Source: Codonopsis lanceolata
Lineage: Eukaryota > Streptophyta > Magnoliopsida > Asterales > Campanulaceae
Length of the DNA: 64,000 nt
Direction: 5' to 3'
Assembly: GCA_013146195.2 (NCBI GenBank)
Contig: CM028377.1
Span: 8,842,239 to 8,906,238, forward strand
Below the pieces are notes generated by a model. The model made no database searches and was not told where the DNA came from. It worked only from the letters and a program-made list of their open reading frames with translations. The position numbers and the translations under genes were made by a program. Positions 23,814 through 32,722 of the stretch are shown here, piece by piece (position 1 is the stretch's first letter; each line of letters begins with the position of its first letter).

Positions 23814-24336
23814 GTGGTGTACCAATGAAGCTTCCAACTTCTATCAGCTTTAAATTTCTTAAACTATCTGCGATTGCATTCCTTTTCCTTGGCGAGGTGT
23901 CAAGTTTTTATAGCTTGATTGGCAGCACCCCCAACATTCAAAGAATTGAAATTGAGGTGATTATAACAGGTCATATCTTATTAGGTTGTATTTTGAAGAT
24001 TTCATATTGAGACTTTTGTTTTCTTTTTCTTTTGCCTAGGCATGCCCAGTACCAACAAAGGAAGTTGATTTAGCTCCAGTTCTAGAATTTTTCTAGTCAA
24101 CAGACTGCGATGCTTATATAATCTTGGATGAACTTCGAGAAGTTTGGCTAACTCGTATCTCTGGAGTGCAGCCTGAGTTGAAGATTATTAAGCTTCTACT
24201 AGAAAAGTTACATGTGCTAGAGACGATGCTTATTAAAGTACTCAAGTCAGATGATGTTGTTTCCAAACTGGAACTGATGAAAAAAGTGACAAGGTTTCAA
24301 CGTTCATCTCGAAAAGCAGAGATCACCTACGAATAA
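23814..24336 (+). pseudogene. F-box/FBD/LRR-type protein fragment (At1g13570-like)
   Basis: Exon one (23814-23956, after a TGCAG acceptor) encodes LPTSISFKFLKLSAIAF, FLGEVSSFYSLIGSTPNIQ and RIEIE. A short GT-AG intron (23957-24039) follows. Exon two encodes VDLAPVLEFF, a stop codon, STDCDAY, LDELREVWLTRISGVQPELK and IIKLLLEKLHVLETMLIK, ending at a TAA. LRR-to-FBD order and the PELxxIKLLLxxxxVLExM signature are those of the C-terminal FBD region of plant F-box/FBD proteins. The F-box itself is missing. Such proteins are substrate adaptors of SCF ubiquitin ligases; this piece cannot act as one. Family recognition is from memory of the motif. Confidence 0.7.
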
Positions 24337-25116
24337 GATGCCGCTGAGGTGATTCTATAACTGTCCTTAAAATCACAACTAAACTAACATTCATCAAGCA
24401 AAGTCTAAGTGTATAAAATCATAACAGGACCATTGCAATCTCGGTCTTTCTAGCTACACTCTTCCACTTAAAGTCAGGGATTTTCTTCTTTTTTGGAGGG
24501 TGGGTGGCTATGATGATAGGGTTTGTGTACATCTTCTTGCCATAGACTAAGAATGTGCCAATTGAACATGTAGATAGAATATAGAGAGTACATTTGTATT
24601 GGAAGAGATTTTTGGGTGAAGAGCATGAGATGAATGAAGTGGAAAGAAAACAAAAGCCCAGAAAATTTGAATCTGACGCAATTAATGGGTTGATTCAAAT
24701 ACATACAAGTCAAGGAGAAACAACTTGTGTTTGACTTATCTTCTGCAAGAGCCCAAAAAGAGAGAAAACTTTGTCATACTAATAAATCAGTGTATGCAAT
24801 AATTGGATTATTTCTTTTCATGTTAGAATTAATATTTGCATTTCTTTTCTTTTCCTCTTATCATACAAACTGTTTCAAGCTCTAAGTTTGTAGACTTAGC
24901 AGATTAGTATGCTAGAAGTACAAAGGAGCTCTGATCTCCATTGCCTTTAGCTTTAGGCTTTACAGCAAATACATTCTAGTTCTGCAGCTGTCATATAATC
25001 CTACTAACCACCAATTGAACTACCACGTACTGAATGGTCAATTAATCCATAGGTTGACAGGACACAATTGAGGCTTTTAAAGCCCAACTTGTGAATCAAT
25101 TGGCACTTCAATATGT
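24337..25116. other. Non-coding stretch after the captured fragments
   Basis: No recognisable gene on either strand. The longest frame (24713-24474, minus) is 79 codons and has no known motif. Confidence 0.4.
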
Positions 25117-25610
25117 AGTGTTAGCTCAATGCGATCTAGAGCGTGAGTTGTTGGGACGATGGATGCGAAAAAGGTGTGGTGGATTATTAAGATTCAGGGT
25201 CAAGTTTAAAAGACTGATTTGATGCGTTCCGACTGTCAGGTTTCTGCTTTGCATCTTAACCTAATCTTTAATATCCTAAAACTAGGGATGATCAAGAAAC
25301 CTATATTCACCTAGAATCAGAGCTTCCAACCTAAGGAAATAACTTCTAACTTTAATTGAAACAGTGTTAGCTCAATGCGATCTAGAGCGTGAGTTGCCGG
25401 GACGATGGATGCAAAAAAGGCGTGGTGGATTATTAAGATTCAGGGTCAAGTTTAAAAGACTGATTTGATGCGTTCCAAGCTGTCGGGTTTTACGCTTTGC
25501 ATCTTAACCTAATCTTGAATATCCTAAAACTAGGGATGATCAAGAAACCTATATTCACCAAGAATCAGGGCTTCCAACCTCAGGAAATAACTTCTAACTT
25601 TAATTGAAAC
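25117..25610 (+). repeat. Tandem duplication of about 246 bp
   Basis: Copy one is 25117-25362 and copy two 25363-25610. Both begin AGTGTTAGCTCAATGCG and end TTTAATTGAAAC. They differ by scattered substitutions and a few one- or two-base indels (for example GTTGTTGGGACG against GTTGCCGGGACG). The 8-bp end TTGAAACA may have mediated the duplication. No coding function seen. Confidence 0.9.
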
Positions 25611-26360
25611 AATGGATCATACTATCATGACACAAACAGACAAAGAACATTTCTTGAGAAATTTATCAATAGGAGAAAGATCATTCTCCCAATTAACCAA
25701 TATCTCAACTGACATATATGTCAGAAATCACTCTACAATACTTTAAACTTGATGCATCTTTTCAAAAAGAGTAATATCAATATGATTCCAAGAAAGTCCA
25801 ATCTTCAAAGACTAATCAAATCAAAGAAAGGTACGTAAAACCACAAATATACTACAAAAGAAGAAACTCATAGGACTAAACATAAGCAGAAGTAATATGA
25901 AGAAGGGCATCAATGCAGAAGAACAATCAAAGTTCACCGATAACATTTCGACCAAATTACGATGTCTATTACCTTTTTTTCCCTGTTTTTATCCCTTATT
26001 CCAATTTGGCAAGTGGACCATCCTATCCATGACCCTTTTATTGGTCTACTAACACGCCAGCTCCTCCATGTAATTTCATTTCAATGTATAGAGCTCCTAC
26101 CTGTTCAGAGCAAACACTTAAACACATTTTTGAAGGTGTAACTTACAAAGAAAAAGATGTTCTTTGTCCCCATACAAGTACCTAAAATGAAAGGGTAAAC
26201 CATCAGAATTATAATGGACCATACATAGTTGTAGATAGGAATAAATATTACTTGTACATTCAATAGCAAACACTTTAGCAATCTAAAAGTGTAAGGGTAA
26301 ATTAGGCAAAGCCTAATTTGTCTTGTTTTCACTTTCTTGGTCAAAGAAGGATTTAATTGG
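25611..26360. other. Non-coding stretch before the Copia LTR
   Basis: AT-rich and without a recognisable gene. The 79-codon minus frame (26344-26105) has no known motif. I searched for an inverted CACTA terminus (TTGTAGTG) and found none. Confidence 0.4.
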
Positions 26361-27176
26361 TGTTAAAGATTGTTTAGGTGATAGGATTTGGTTAGGACAT
26401 TTTTGTTAGATTTAGGTGATATATTTTTGGTAACTAAATCTTTACAAAATAATTTAGTTATTAGAGGTATCATAATAGGAAACATAATCTTCGGTAGTAT
26501 TGTGCTAATCTCTTTCCCTGTTGTAGAAGGATTCCTTGTGTCGTGTTCCTACAGGTTAATTGCCTATATATGCAGACGGGATTTGCTGGTTTTGAGACAC
26601 GCCGAGAGCTTACAGTTAGAACTCATCCAGAAAGCAGTGTGCGTAAGAGAGAATCAATTCAGAGTCTTGTGTGCCGAGCTTGAGAGAGAGATCAACGGCC
26701 ATTACGGAGACCATTACGCGGGCGTAATCTTCATACCTGCTGCTGCTTGAAACTTCAGGGAATACAACCTTGTATTTCCTGAAGATCTGATTTGTGCTTC
26801 CTTGTTGTTCGCTGTTTGGAAGCTGTATTTAGTTCTTTCTTCCCACGTTTGATTAAGTGGTTTATGTGGGTTTTTCGGTTCTCCAAGATTCTATATCTTG
26901 TGAGAATTTTGTGCTTGTTAAGCATAAAACAGTGTTGATTTTAATATATATTGTGTTGCCTTGAGGCTTGATCTACAAGTTTGATACTTGTAGATTGTTT
27001 TGAGTTATTATTTTACGTACTAAAATCTGCTTGGTTTAATATTTGAAATCAAAACTTCATTTGCTATTATGCGATATACTACTTTTTCATTGTTATTGTC
27101 ATTGTTGCAACATTCACTGCAACATTGACAATCACATCGTCCCATATTTAAGGTTCCGTGGTACCACGTTCTTTCA
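26361..27176 (+). repeat. 5' LTR of SIRE-like Copia element
   Basis: The likely limits are TGTTAAAGAT...TTCTTTCA (816 bp), ending directly against the PBS. It has a TATA box (26565) and a short leader. The only long open frame in it (26388-26750) has no known domain. The left limit is a judgement, since the 3' LTR lies outside the window. Confidence 0.65.
26565..26571 (+). promoter_or_regulatory. TATA box of the SIRE-like LTR
   Basis: GCCTATATATGCAG, about 200 bp into the LTR and followed by a sequence rich in GAG repeats. This is a plausible start region for genomic RNA. Confidence 0.5.
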
Positions 27177-27190
27177 ATTGGTATCGAGCC
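27177..27190 (+). other. Primer-binding site of SIRE-like element
   Basis: ATTGGTATCGAGCC, one deletion away from the initiator-Met tRNA site ATTGGTATCAGAGCC. It adjoins the LTR end TTTCA. Confidence 0.85.
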
Positions 27191-27232
27191 TTCTCTTGAT
27201 ATCACTAAGAGTCGATTCTGTTTAAAGACGTG

Positions 27233-28858
27233 ATGGATTCTCAGTATGAGAACGTGGTTCGGTCCTCCTACTCTCACAAATGCTAATTATTCTATATGGA
27301 AAGTCAAGATGTGCATCTTCATCAAATCCATTGATGAAAGAGCGTGGCTTCTTGTTTTAAATGGTTGGAAGTCCTCCCAAAAGCGTAGATTCGATGGTGA
27401 TGTCAAGATCACCAAAGAATACCGAGTGGACCAATGATGATAGAATCTTGCTTCTTTTAACTCGAAAGCCTTATGCGCAATTTATAAGGCCTTAGGCAAA
27501 AATAGTTTTAGGGTGATAGCAAATTATGAATACGCCAAAGATGTGGGAGGTCCTTCGACCTTATGTGAAGGACTGCCGGTGTTTTCTTCTAAGCTAAGAA
27601 TGCTAACCACTCAATTTGAAAACACTAGGATGCAAGAGTCTGAGGACATAATGACATATTATGGAAGACTCCTTGATTTATCCAATTATGCTCTAGCTTT
27701 AGGAGATCCTATTACTAATGGCGCCTTGTCGAAGATGATGAGGACTTTGCCTGAAAGGTTCAATGTCAAGATATGTGCTATTGAAGAAGCACATGATATT
27801 GACAAGATGAGTTTTGAAAGACTGGCTGGAATTCTTCAAAACTTTGAACTGAACCTAAACGATCAAATGAAACAGAAAGGCAAAGGAGTCTCATCATCTT
27901 CCACACCCATTGTGAAAAATATTGCTATGCTGCACCAATTGATCTCTCATGTGATTTGCTTGAAATTCAAAAAGACATTGATGAGTCTGATTTTGGAGAA
28001 GAATCAATTGCTTTATTGACTACTAAATTCAAAAAAAATTTGAAAAATAAAAGTCAAAATAGAACTCCATCATCAAGCTCGAAAAACAATTTCAAACCTG
28101 ATTCTGGAAAATTTGTTCCCAAAGAAAATTCTTTCCAAACTCCAGAAAAACCCTTCACAAATCCTTTTGCATCAAAGTCATCCTACAATGGTAAGAACCT
28201 TGATTCTATCCAATGTAGAGAATGTCAAGGTTATGGACACTATGCTAACCAATGTGCAAACACATTAAGAAAGAAAGGCTTGAATTTTTCAGCAACCTTG
28301 AGTGATAGTGATGGAGAAGATCCAGGTGATCTTATCACCTTGAATGTTGTTTATGATTCTGATTCTGAAAATACAGTTGGTTCAGCAAATGTGTCACCCG
28401 ATGTTGCAACATCAGGAGTAACATCGGGAGAAACATTGTGCAGAAACAGGAACGATTTTTTCTGTTTTAATTCCACATGCGAAGATGATGGACACTCAGA
28501 TTCAGAACCTGCTGGAAGGGTACAAAGGCTGTACAAGGATTGGGAGAAGAGAGCTCATCAAGTTACACTACTTGGTAAGGCGAATGAACTGCTGAAAAAG
28601 GCGAATGAGGATAAAAAAGAATGCATAATAAGGCTGGAAAGTGTCCTAAGTAGAAAGGATGTGGAGATTGAGCAGTTAAAGGAGCAACTTGCTCAAGCAG
28701 AAGCGACCCTGACCAAGTGGAATTCTAGCAAACAGAAGGTTGATGATCTGCTAAATTCTGGTAACTCATCCAGATCAGGTATTGGTTTTGTCCCTAAGGT
28801 GTTTGTGAAAGAAGGAGAAGGAACATCCGAACTAAGCACCGACCAGAAAGCTTTCTGA
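27233..28858 (+). pseudogene. gag: Copia gag, SIRE/Maximus type, frameshifted
   Basis: Gag forms the virus-like particle. The ATG at 27233 starts in a frame that soon shifts. The next segment (27246-27437) has PPTLTNANYSIWKVKM and IDERAWLLVLNGW, the N-terminal signature of SIRE-like gags. The central part (27513-28019) has the MQESEDIMTYYGRL and PERFNVKICAIEEAHD region. The last part (27956-28858) has a CCHC zinc knuckle, CRECQGYGHYANQC (C87, C90, H95, C100 of that frame). A Ser/Asp-rich linker with SPDVATSGVTSGETL and a long coiled coil (RLYKDWEKR...EQLKEQLAQAEATL) follow. At least two frameshifts break it. It is inactive as it stands. Confidence 0.85.
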
Positions 28859-29239
28859 CTGTTTTCTGTGAAAAACCAAGAGTAAGAAGGAAAAATTATG
28901 TTTGTCACTTCGCCATAAGCCTGGTCACATACAACCTTTTTGCTTTCTTGAAAAAGGCTATGTATGAGAATGAAATGAGGCAAGATTTCTTTGGAAAAGC
29001 TCATTGGCGTAAACAGGATGAAGCAAATCGCCACCAATGCAAAGAACATTGGCGTAAACATTGAAGCCTCATTCAAAGACAAATCATAATTTTTCCAAAA
29101 ACACCAACCCAAAACAAATCCCAAACAAATGGGGTTCCCAAAACTTGTGATGAAAAATGTAGAGCCAAATATTGTGAGCCTTTTGATATACCGCCTGGTG
29201 CTTCCATGTCACATGATGAAGAATGTAATGTTACTTTAC

Positions 29240-30540
29240 TTCCTTAAAATCTCATGTTGGATCTTGGTATTTTGACGGTGGTTGTTCTAGACATATGACG
29301 TGCAACAGAATTTGAAGGAATATGAGTATTAATGGTGGATCGGTGACATATGGTGGTGGTGCAAAGGGAAAATTGTTGGTAAAGGAACATTGAACGTTGA
29401 AGGCCTTCCAAACCTCAAAAATGTTTACCATGTGGAAGGTCTTAAGACAAACCTCGACAAGATAAGTCGGTTGTGTGATGATGATCTTGTGTAAGGTTTG
29501 ACAAACATTCTTGTGAAGTTCTTGATCATAATAACAAATGTCTTCGACAGGTTTAAGATCGCCTCGATAATCGTCCACTTGTTCAACAATACCCATTCTG
29601 TCAAAAGCAAGTCTTGATGTAATGGATCTCGGCACCGTAAACTTGGTCACATGAGTTTTCGTAAGCTCGATGAGCTTGTGAAACATGATGTCAGTTAAAG
29701 GATTACCAAATTTGGAAAGGAATTACCAAAGGTATGTGGATCGTGTCAAAAGGTAAACAAACCAAGGCTTCACATCTTCCCATAACACAATGCTCCACTT
29801 CTAGATGCTCGGAGATGATTCACACCGACCTTATGGGTCCCATTGAGGTAGAAAGCCTAGGTAAGAAAAAGTATACCTTTGTTTGTGTAGATGACTTCTC
29901 TAGATATACTTGGGTAATATTTTTAAGAGAGAAGTCTGAAACTTTTGAGGCTTTCAAAATTTGGTACACGTGTAATGAACTTGTATGATCTAAAACTCAT
30001 TAGATTAGATCGATCATGGCACGAATATGAAAATGCATCCTTTTCTAATTATTGTGCCTCCAATGGTATTTCACATGAATTCTCAAGCTTCCCAAAACTC
30101 CACAACAAAATGGAGTGGCGAGAGAAAGAAACGTGACATTACAAGAAATGGCTAGGTGATGTTACATTCAAAAAATTTGGCTAAAAGATTTTGGGTCAAG
30201 CATTAAACACGCTTGTCACATTGGAAATAGGGTCTTCTTGAGACCAGTAGCACAATGACACCTTACGAAATTTTTCTTGGGAAGAAACCTACCTTGAATA
30301 TATTTTCATGTGTTTGGCTGCGGTGTTATCTCTCAATGATAGAGATCAACTTTCCAAGTTTGACTCTAAGAGTGATAAATGTGTTTTTATGGGATATTCA
30401 AATAGTCAAGCATATAGAGTTTTTAATCAAGCGAACTAAGACTATTATGGAATCCATGAACATTGTTTTTGATGATCTAATTGGTCTTGGTCACAAAATT
30501 TCGAGGAAGATGTTTGAGGATCTTAGATTTTGGAGATTTT
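29240..30540 (+). pseudogene. pol: Copia protease and integrase remains
   Basis: After gag the frame is scrambled, but conserved pieces remain in order. Protease: WYFDGGCSRHMT (29263 onward), where the family has D-S-G at the active site, then KGTLNVEGLPNLKNVYHVEG. Integrase: HRKLGH, CGSCQKGKQTKASH (zinc-binding end) and DLMGPIEVESLGKKKYTFVC followed by DDFSRYTWVIF with the first catalytic D. A degraded HNKMEWREKE stretch stands where the QQNGVVERKN region should be, then MTPYEIFLGKKPTLN. Many frameshifts and stops are present. The order protease-integrase ahead of RT is that of Ty1/copia. Confidence 0.8.
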
Positions 30541-30722
30541 GATCTGAAATGAAATTGAATCCGGTAGTTCGGTGAAGCGAGCAGGCAATTCAGCGGATGC
30601 GGAGTGGTTGGTGGAAAAATTCGGGATGTTTCACCCGATGTGCTTCAGGATGTTGCAACGTCGGAAGAAACATTAAAAGAAACTAGGCGAGAAGATGAAG
30701 TTGCTGGGCGATTCAAGTCGGA
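30541..30722 (+). pseudogene. SIRE-like linker between integrase and RT
   Basis: A frame from 30604 reads SPDVLQDVATSEETLKETRR. This repeats the wording of the gag linker (SPDVATSGVTSGETL) and fits the low-complexity linker before the RT domain. It runs into the assembly gap. Confidence 0.6.
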
Positions 30723-30822
30723 NNNNNNNNNNNNNNNNNNNNNNNNNNNNNNNNNNNNNNNNNNNNNNNNNNNNNNNNNNNNNNNNNNNNNNNNNNNNNN
30801 NNNNNNNNNNNNNNNNNNNNNN
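30723..30822. other. Assembly gap (100 N)
   Basis: Exactly 100 Ns, the usual placeholder for a gap of unknown size. Sequence on the two sides should not be treated as contiguous. Confidence 0.98.
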
Positions 30823-31255
30823 CCGCTCTTCGCCTATCTCCATAAGGCGAAAGGCCATGCCCGTAGCTACGGCGGCTAAACAAATTTCAAATTTCCTCCG
30901 GATCTCGCGAGAAGATCCCCGATCACCATTATCCATGCCAAGTATTCAAGGGACAAAAATATATAATCGAGAACAAATAGGCCACGAAGCCCATTAAAAT
31001 CAAGACGCCACATCCTCCGGAAGTCAAAACCAGTCCTCGCTATTTGCCATCTCCAAAAATACCAAGCAGTCGTGTTCGAATAACTGCTTCACCTCAAACC
31101 GACGCAGATTCTCGTCAAGACTATAAAAGAGAGTTTTCCGATGCCCAACATGACAACTTGGGCATAGCCTCTACGGAGTGCAAATGAAGCGCCGGATCTC
31201 CCAAGGTTAATCACCCAGATATGTCCATGGAGCCCCTCCGAAAGAAGTCCCTGCA
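30823..31255 (-). other. Degraded coding-like sequence downstream of the DUF7745-like gene
   Basis: On the minus strand short pieces read MDNGDRGSSREIRRKFEICL and GLLSEGLHGHIWVINLGRSG in shifting frames. This may be the C-terminal part of the neighbouring DUF7745-like protein, but I cannot place it. Confidence 0.25.
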
Positions 31256-32029
31256 CTACCATAACGTAATAGTTAACTTGGGGAAAGCTGCCTCGAAACC
31301 ATAAAGCCCCGGGTCATATACGGGTCCAAAAGATGCAGAGCCATAACGCACCAAAAATGCTCCTCCAACCACATATGGATCTAATGGGACCGCCAAGAAG
31401 AAAAAGTTCGCCGCCACTAGAAAAGGCATCAAGACCACCTGAGTCTCGCTAAGATTACCGGAACGATATTCGCCGGTGATCACGCACCGTTGTGGCAAGA
31501 TCCACTCACCGCATCGCCAATAAATCCTCGATGGCCCACCAACGCATATCTCCCCACCAAACACATGAAAAGAGCCGCCAACCGGCGCCGATAATCCACG
31601 CCACCCTCCCCGAATTTCGGAATGATCGTGGAAGAACTAAGTCAAAAATTCACCCCGTTATAGAAGCCCGGTGGCCTCTCTAGTAGTGGAATAGCTCCCT
31701 AATGGCCATGTAAGGATCCGACGCCCCAGAAGCGGCACGGCATAATACGAGTGGCGAAGCAAAGAACTCCCATTGCACAAAATTCTTCAAAGGCCGGGCA
31801 CATCTCGCTCATCCCAAAATTAAAAGATGATCTCGACGAGACGAACTCCGAACCAACCTCGGACGCTCCTCTCAAGATGTCCCAGTTGATCACGATATTT
31901 CTCCAGAAAGAAGGCACCAAGCCAAAAATGTGATCGAACCCACACGTCGGCTCGGAGGGCAAGAATCCATAGGTCGAGGGCATTTTCATAAATTTCTAAT
32001 TCCAGAGGTGTATGGTACGGGGCAGCCAT
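31256..32029 (-). pseudogene. DUF7745-like (Ogre-type ORF1) protein, frameshifted
   Basis: The ATG at 32029 opens MAAPYHTPLELEIYENALDL. A shift moves the frame to HIFGLVPSFWRNIVINWDIL and then SSFNFGMSEMCPAFEEFCAM. The phrase F.....EMCPxxEEF is typical of the DUF7745 domain found in Ogre/Tat ORF1 proteins and related plant genes. A third frame (31564-31256) gives LPQRCVITGEYRSGN...VGGAFLVRYGSASFGPVYDP, plausibly the later part of the domain. Function of the family is unknown. It follows a TATA-bearing promoter-like block and lies on the same strand as the PMD gene. Assignment is tentative. Confidence 0.45.
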
Positions 32030-32149
32030 TAGAGCAGAAACAAGAAGCTTTCTCTGTCAAAAGAAGGAGCAACGGAGAGGAGAAACTATGAAAGAACGAG
32101 GCAGAATGAAGGAAAGCGGATGTGAAGAATTCAGCTCAAAGCTCGCCGG

Positions 32150-32322
32150 TCTCCTTTTATAGCGTAAAATAAAAAATCGACAAAGCTGGCGACGAACAAA
32201 GGGCAAACAAAGTGGCCAAGAAATCCCCAGAAAACCCAATTTGGGCGCCACCTCATGAAAATTGGGCATGGCGCCCAAAATGCTTATAAGCCACGCCCAA
32301 TTTGCTTATTTACTACCCCTGC
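32150..32322 (-). promoter_or_regulatory. LTR-U3-like promoter block
   Basis: On the minus strand it reads TTGGGCGTGG, TTGGGCGCCATGCCCAA, GGTGGCGCCCAA and then a TATA box, GCTATAAAAGGAG (about 32158). The same motifs in the same order, including an identical 17-mer palindrome-like core, stand upstream of the TATA box of the solo LTR at 36505. It ends about 120 bp before the ATG at 32029. It is probably the U3 of a related LTR, acting as promoter of the DUF7745-like gene. Confidence 0.45.
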
Positions 32323-32722
32323 TGTGTTGGTTTCTATCCAAATCACTAATTGGTATTTCGTCTGATCACGGAACTCTGGCAATCTATCAAAAGCAAAGCC
32401 TATACGAGAGTAGATGGTCGCAATTATGCTCCCTCGCACAGAGGAGGCGGCTGCCTCTTCCTCTACCCGCATGAATCGCCCGAAAAAGCCCCTTAAAAGC
32501 GAAGGTGTATTCTTTTCAAGTTCATTTCTAAAATACGGCGTGCCATTACCCTTAGGAATTGATATAGCTTTATTTTACGCATGTATTTTGAATGTGCATT
32601 TTATTTTATCATGTCATCTAAAATTATATTACATTTCATCATTCATGTTTGTCGAGATACTAATTACAAATTACAAAAAAGAAAAAAGAAAAAGAAAAAG
32701 GTGACGACATGCAGAAAAGAAG
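32323..32722. other. Spacer between the promoter block and the PMD gene
   Basis: No recognisable gene. AT-rich on the right with an AAAGAAAAAG tract. Confidence 0.4.

Larger units (their letters stand above)
20412..26360 (+). mobile_element. CACTA-like transposon segment carrying gene fragments
   Basis: The left boundary is CACTACAAGGAAAGAG, close to the canonical plant CACTA terminus CACTACAAGAAAA. It is followed by repeated GCCGTCCCTAA motifs that act as subterminal repeats. The inverted right end is not found before the Copia LTR at 26361, so it is either truncated or lies beyond the nested Copia element. The segment holds fragments of three unrelated genes, as in Pack-type elements. No transposase is visible. 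The right limit given here is only the next known boundary. Confidence 0.5.

Noticed and set aside
30604..30936. Open frames running through the N gap
   Set aside because: The middle third is undetermined sequence, so the frames cannot be trusted across it.
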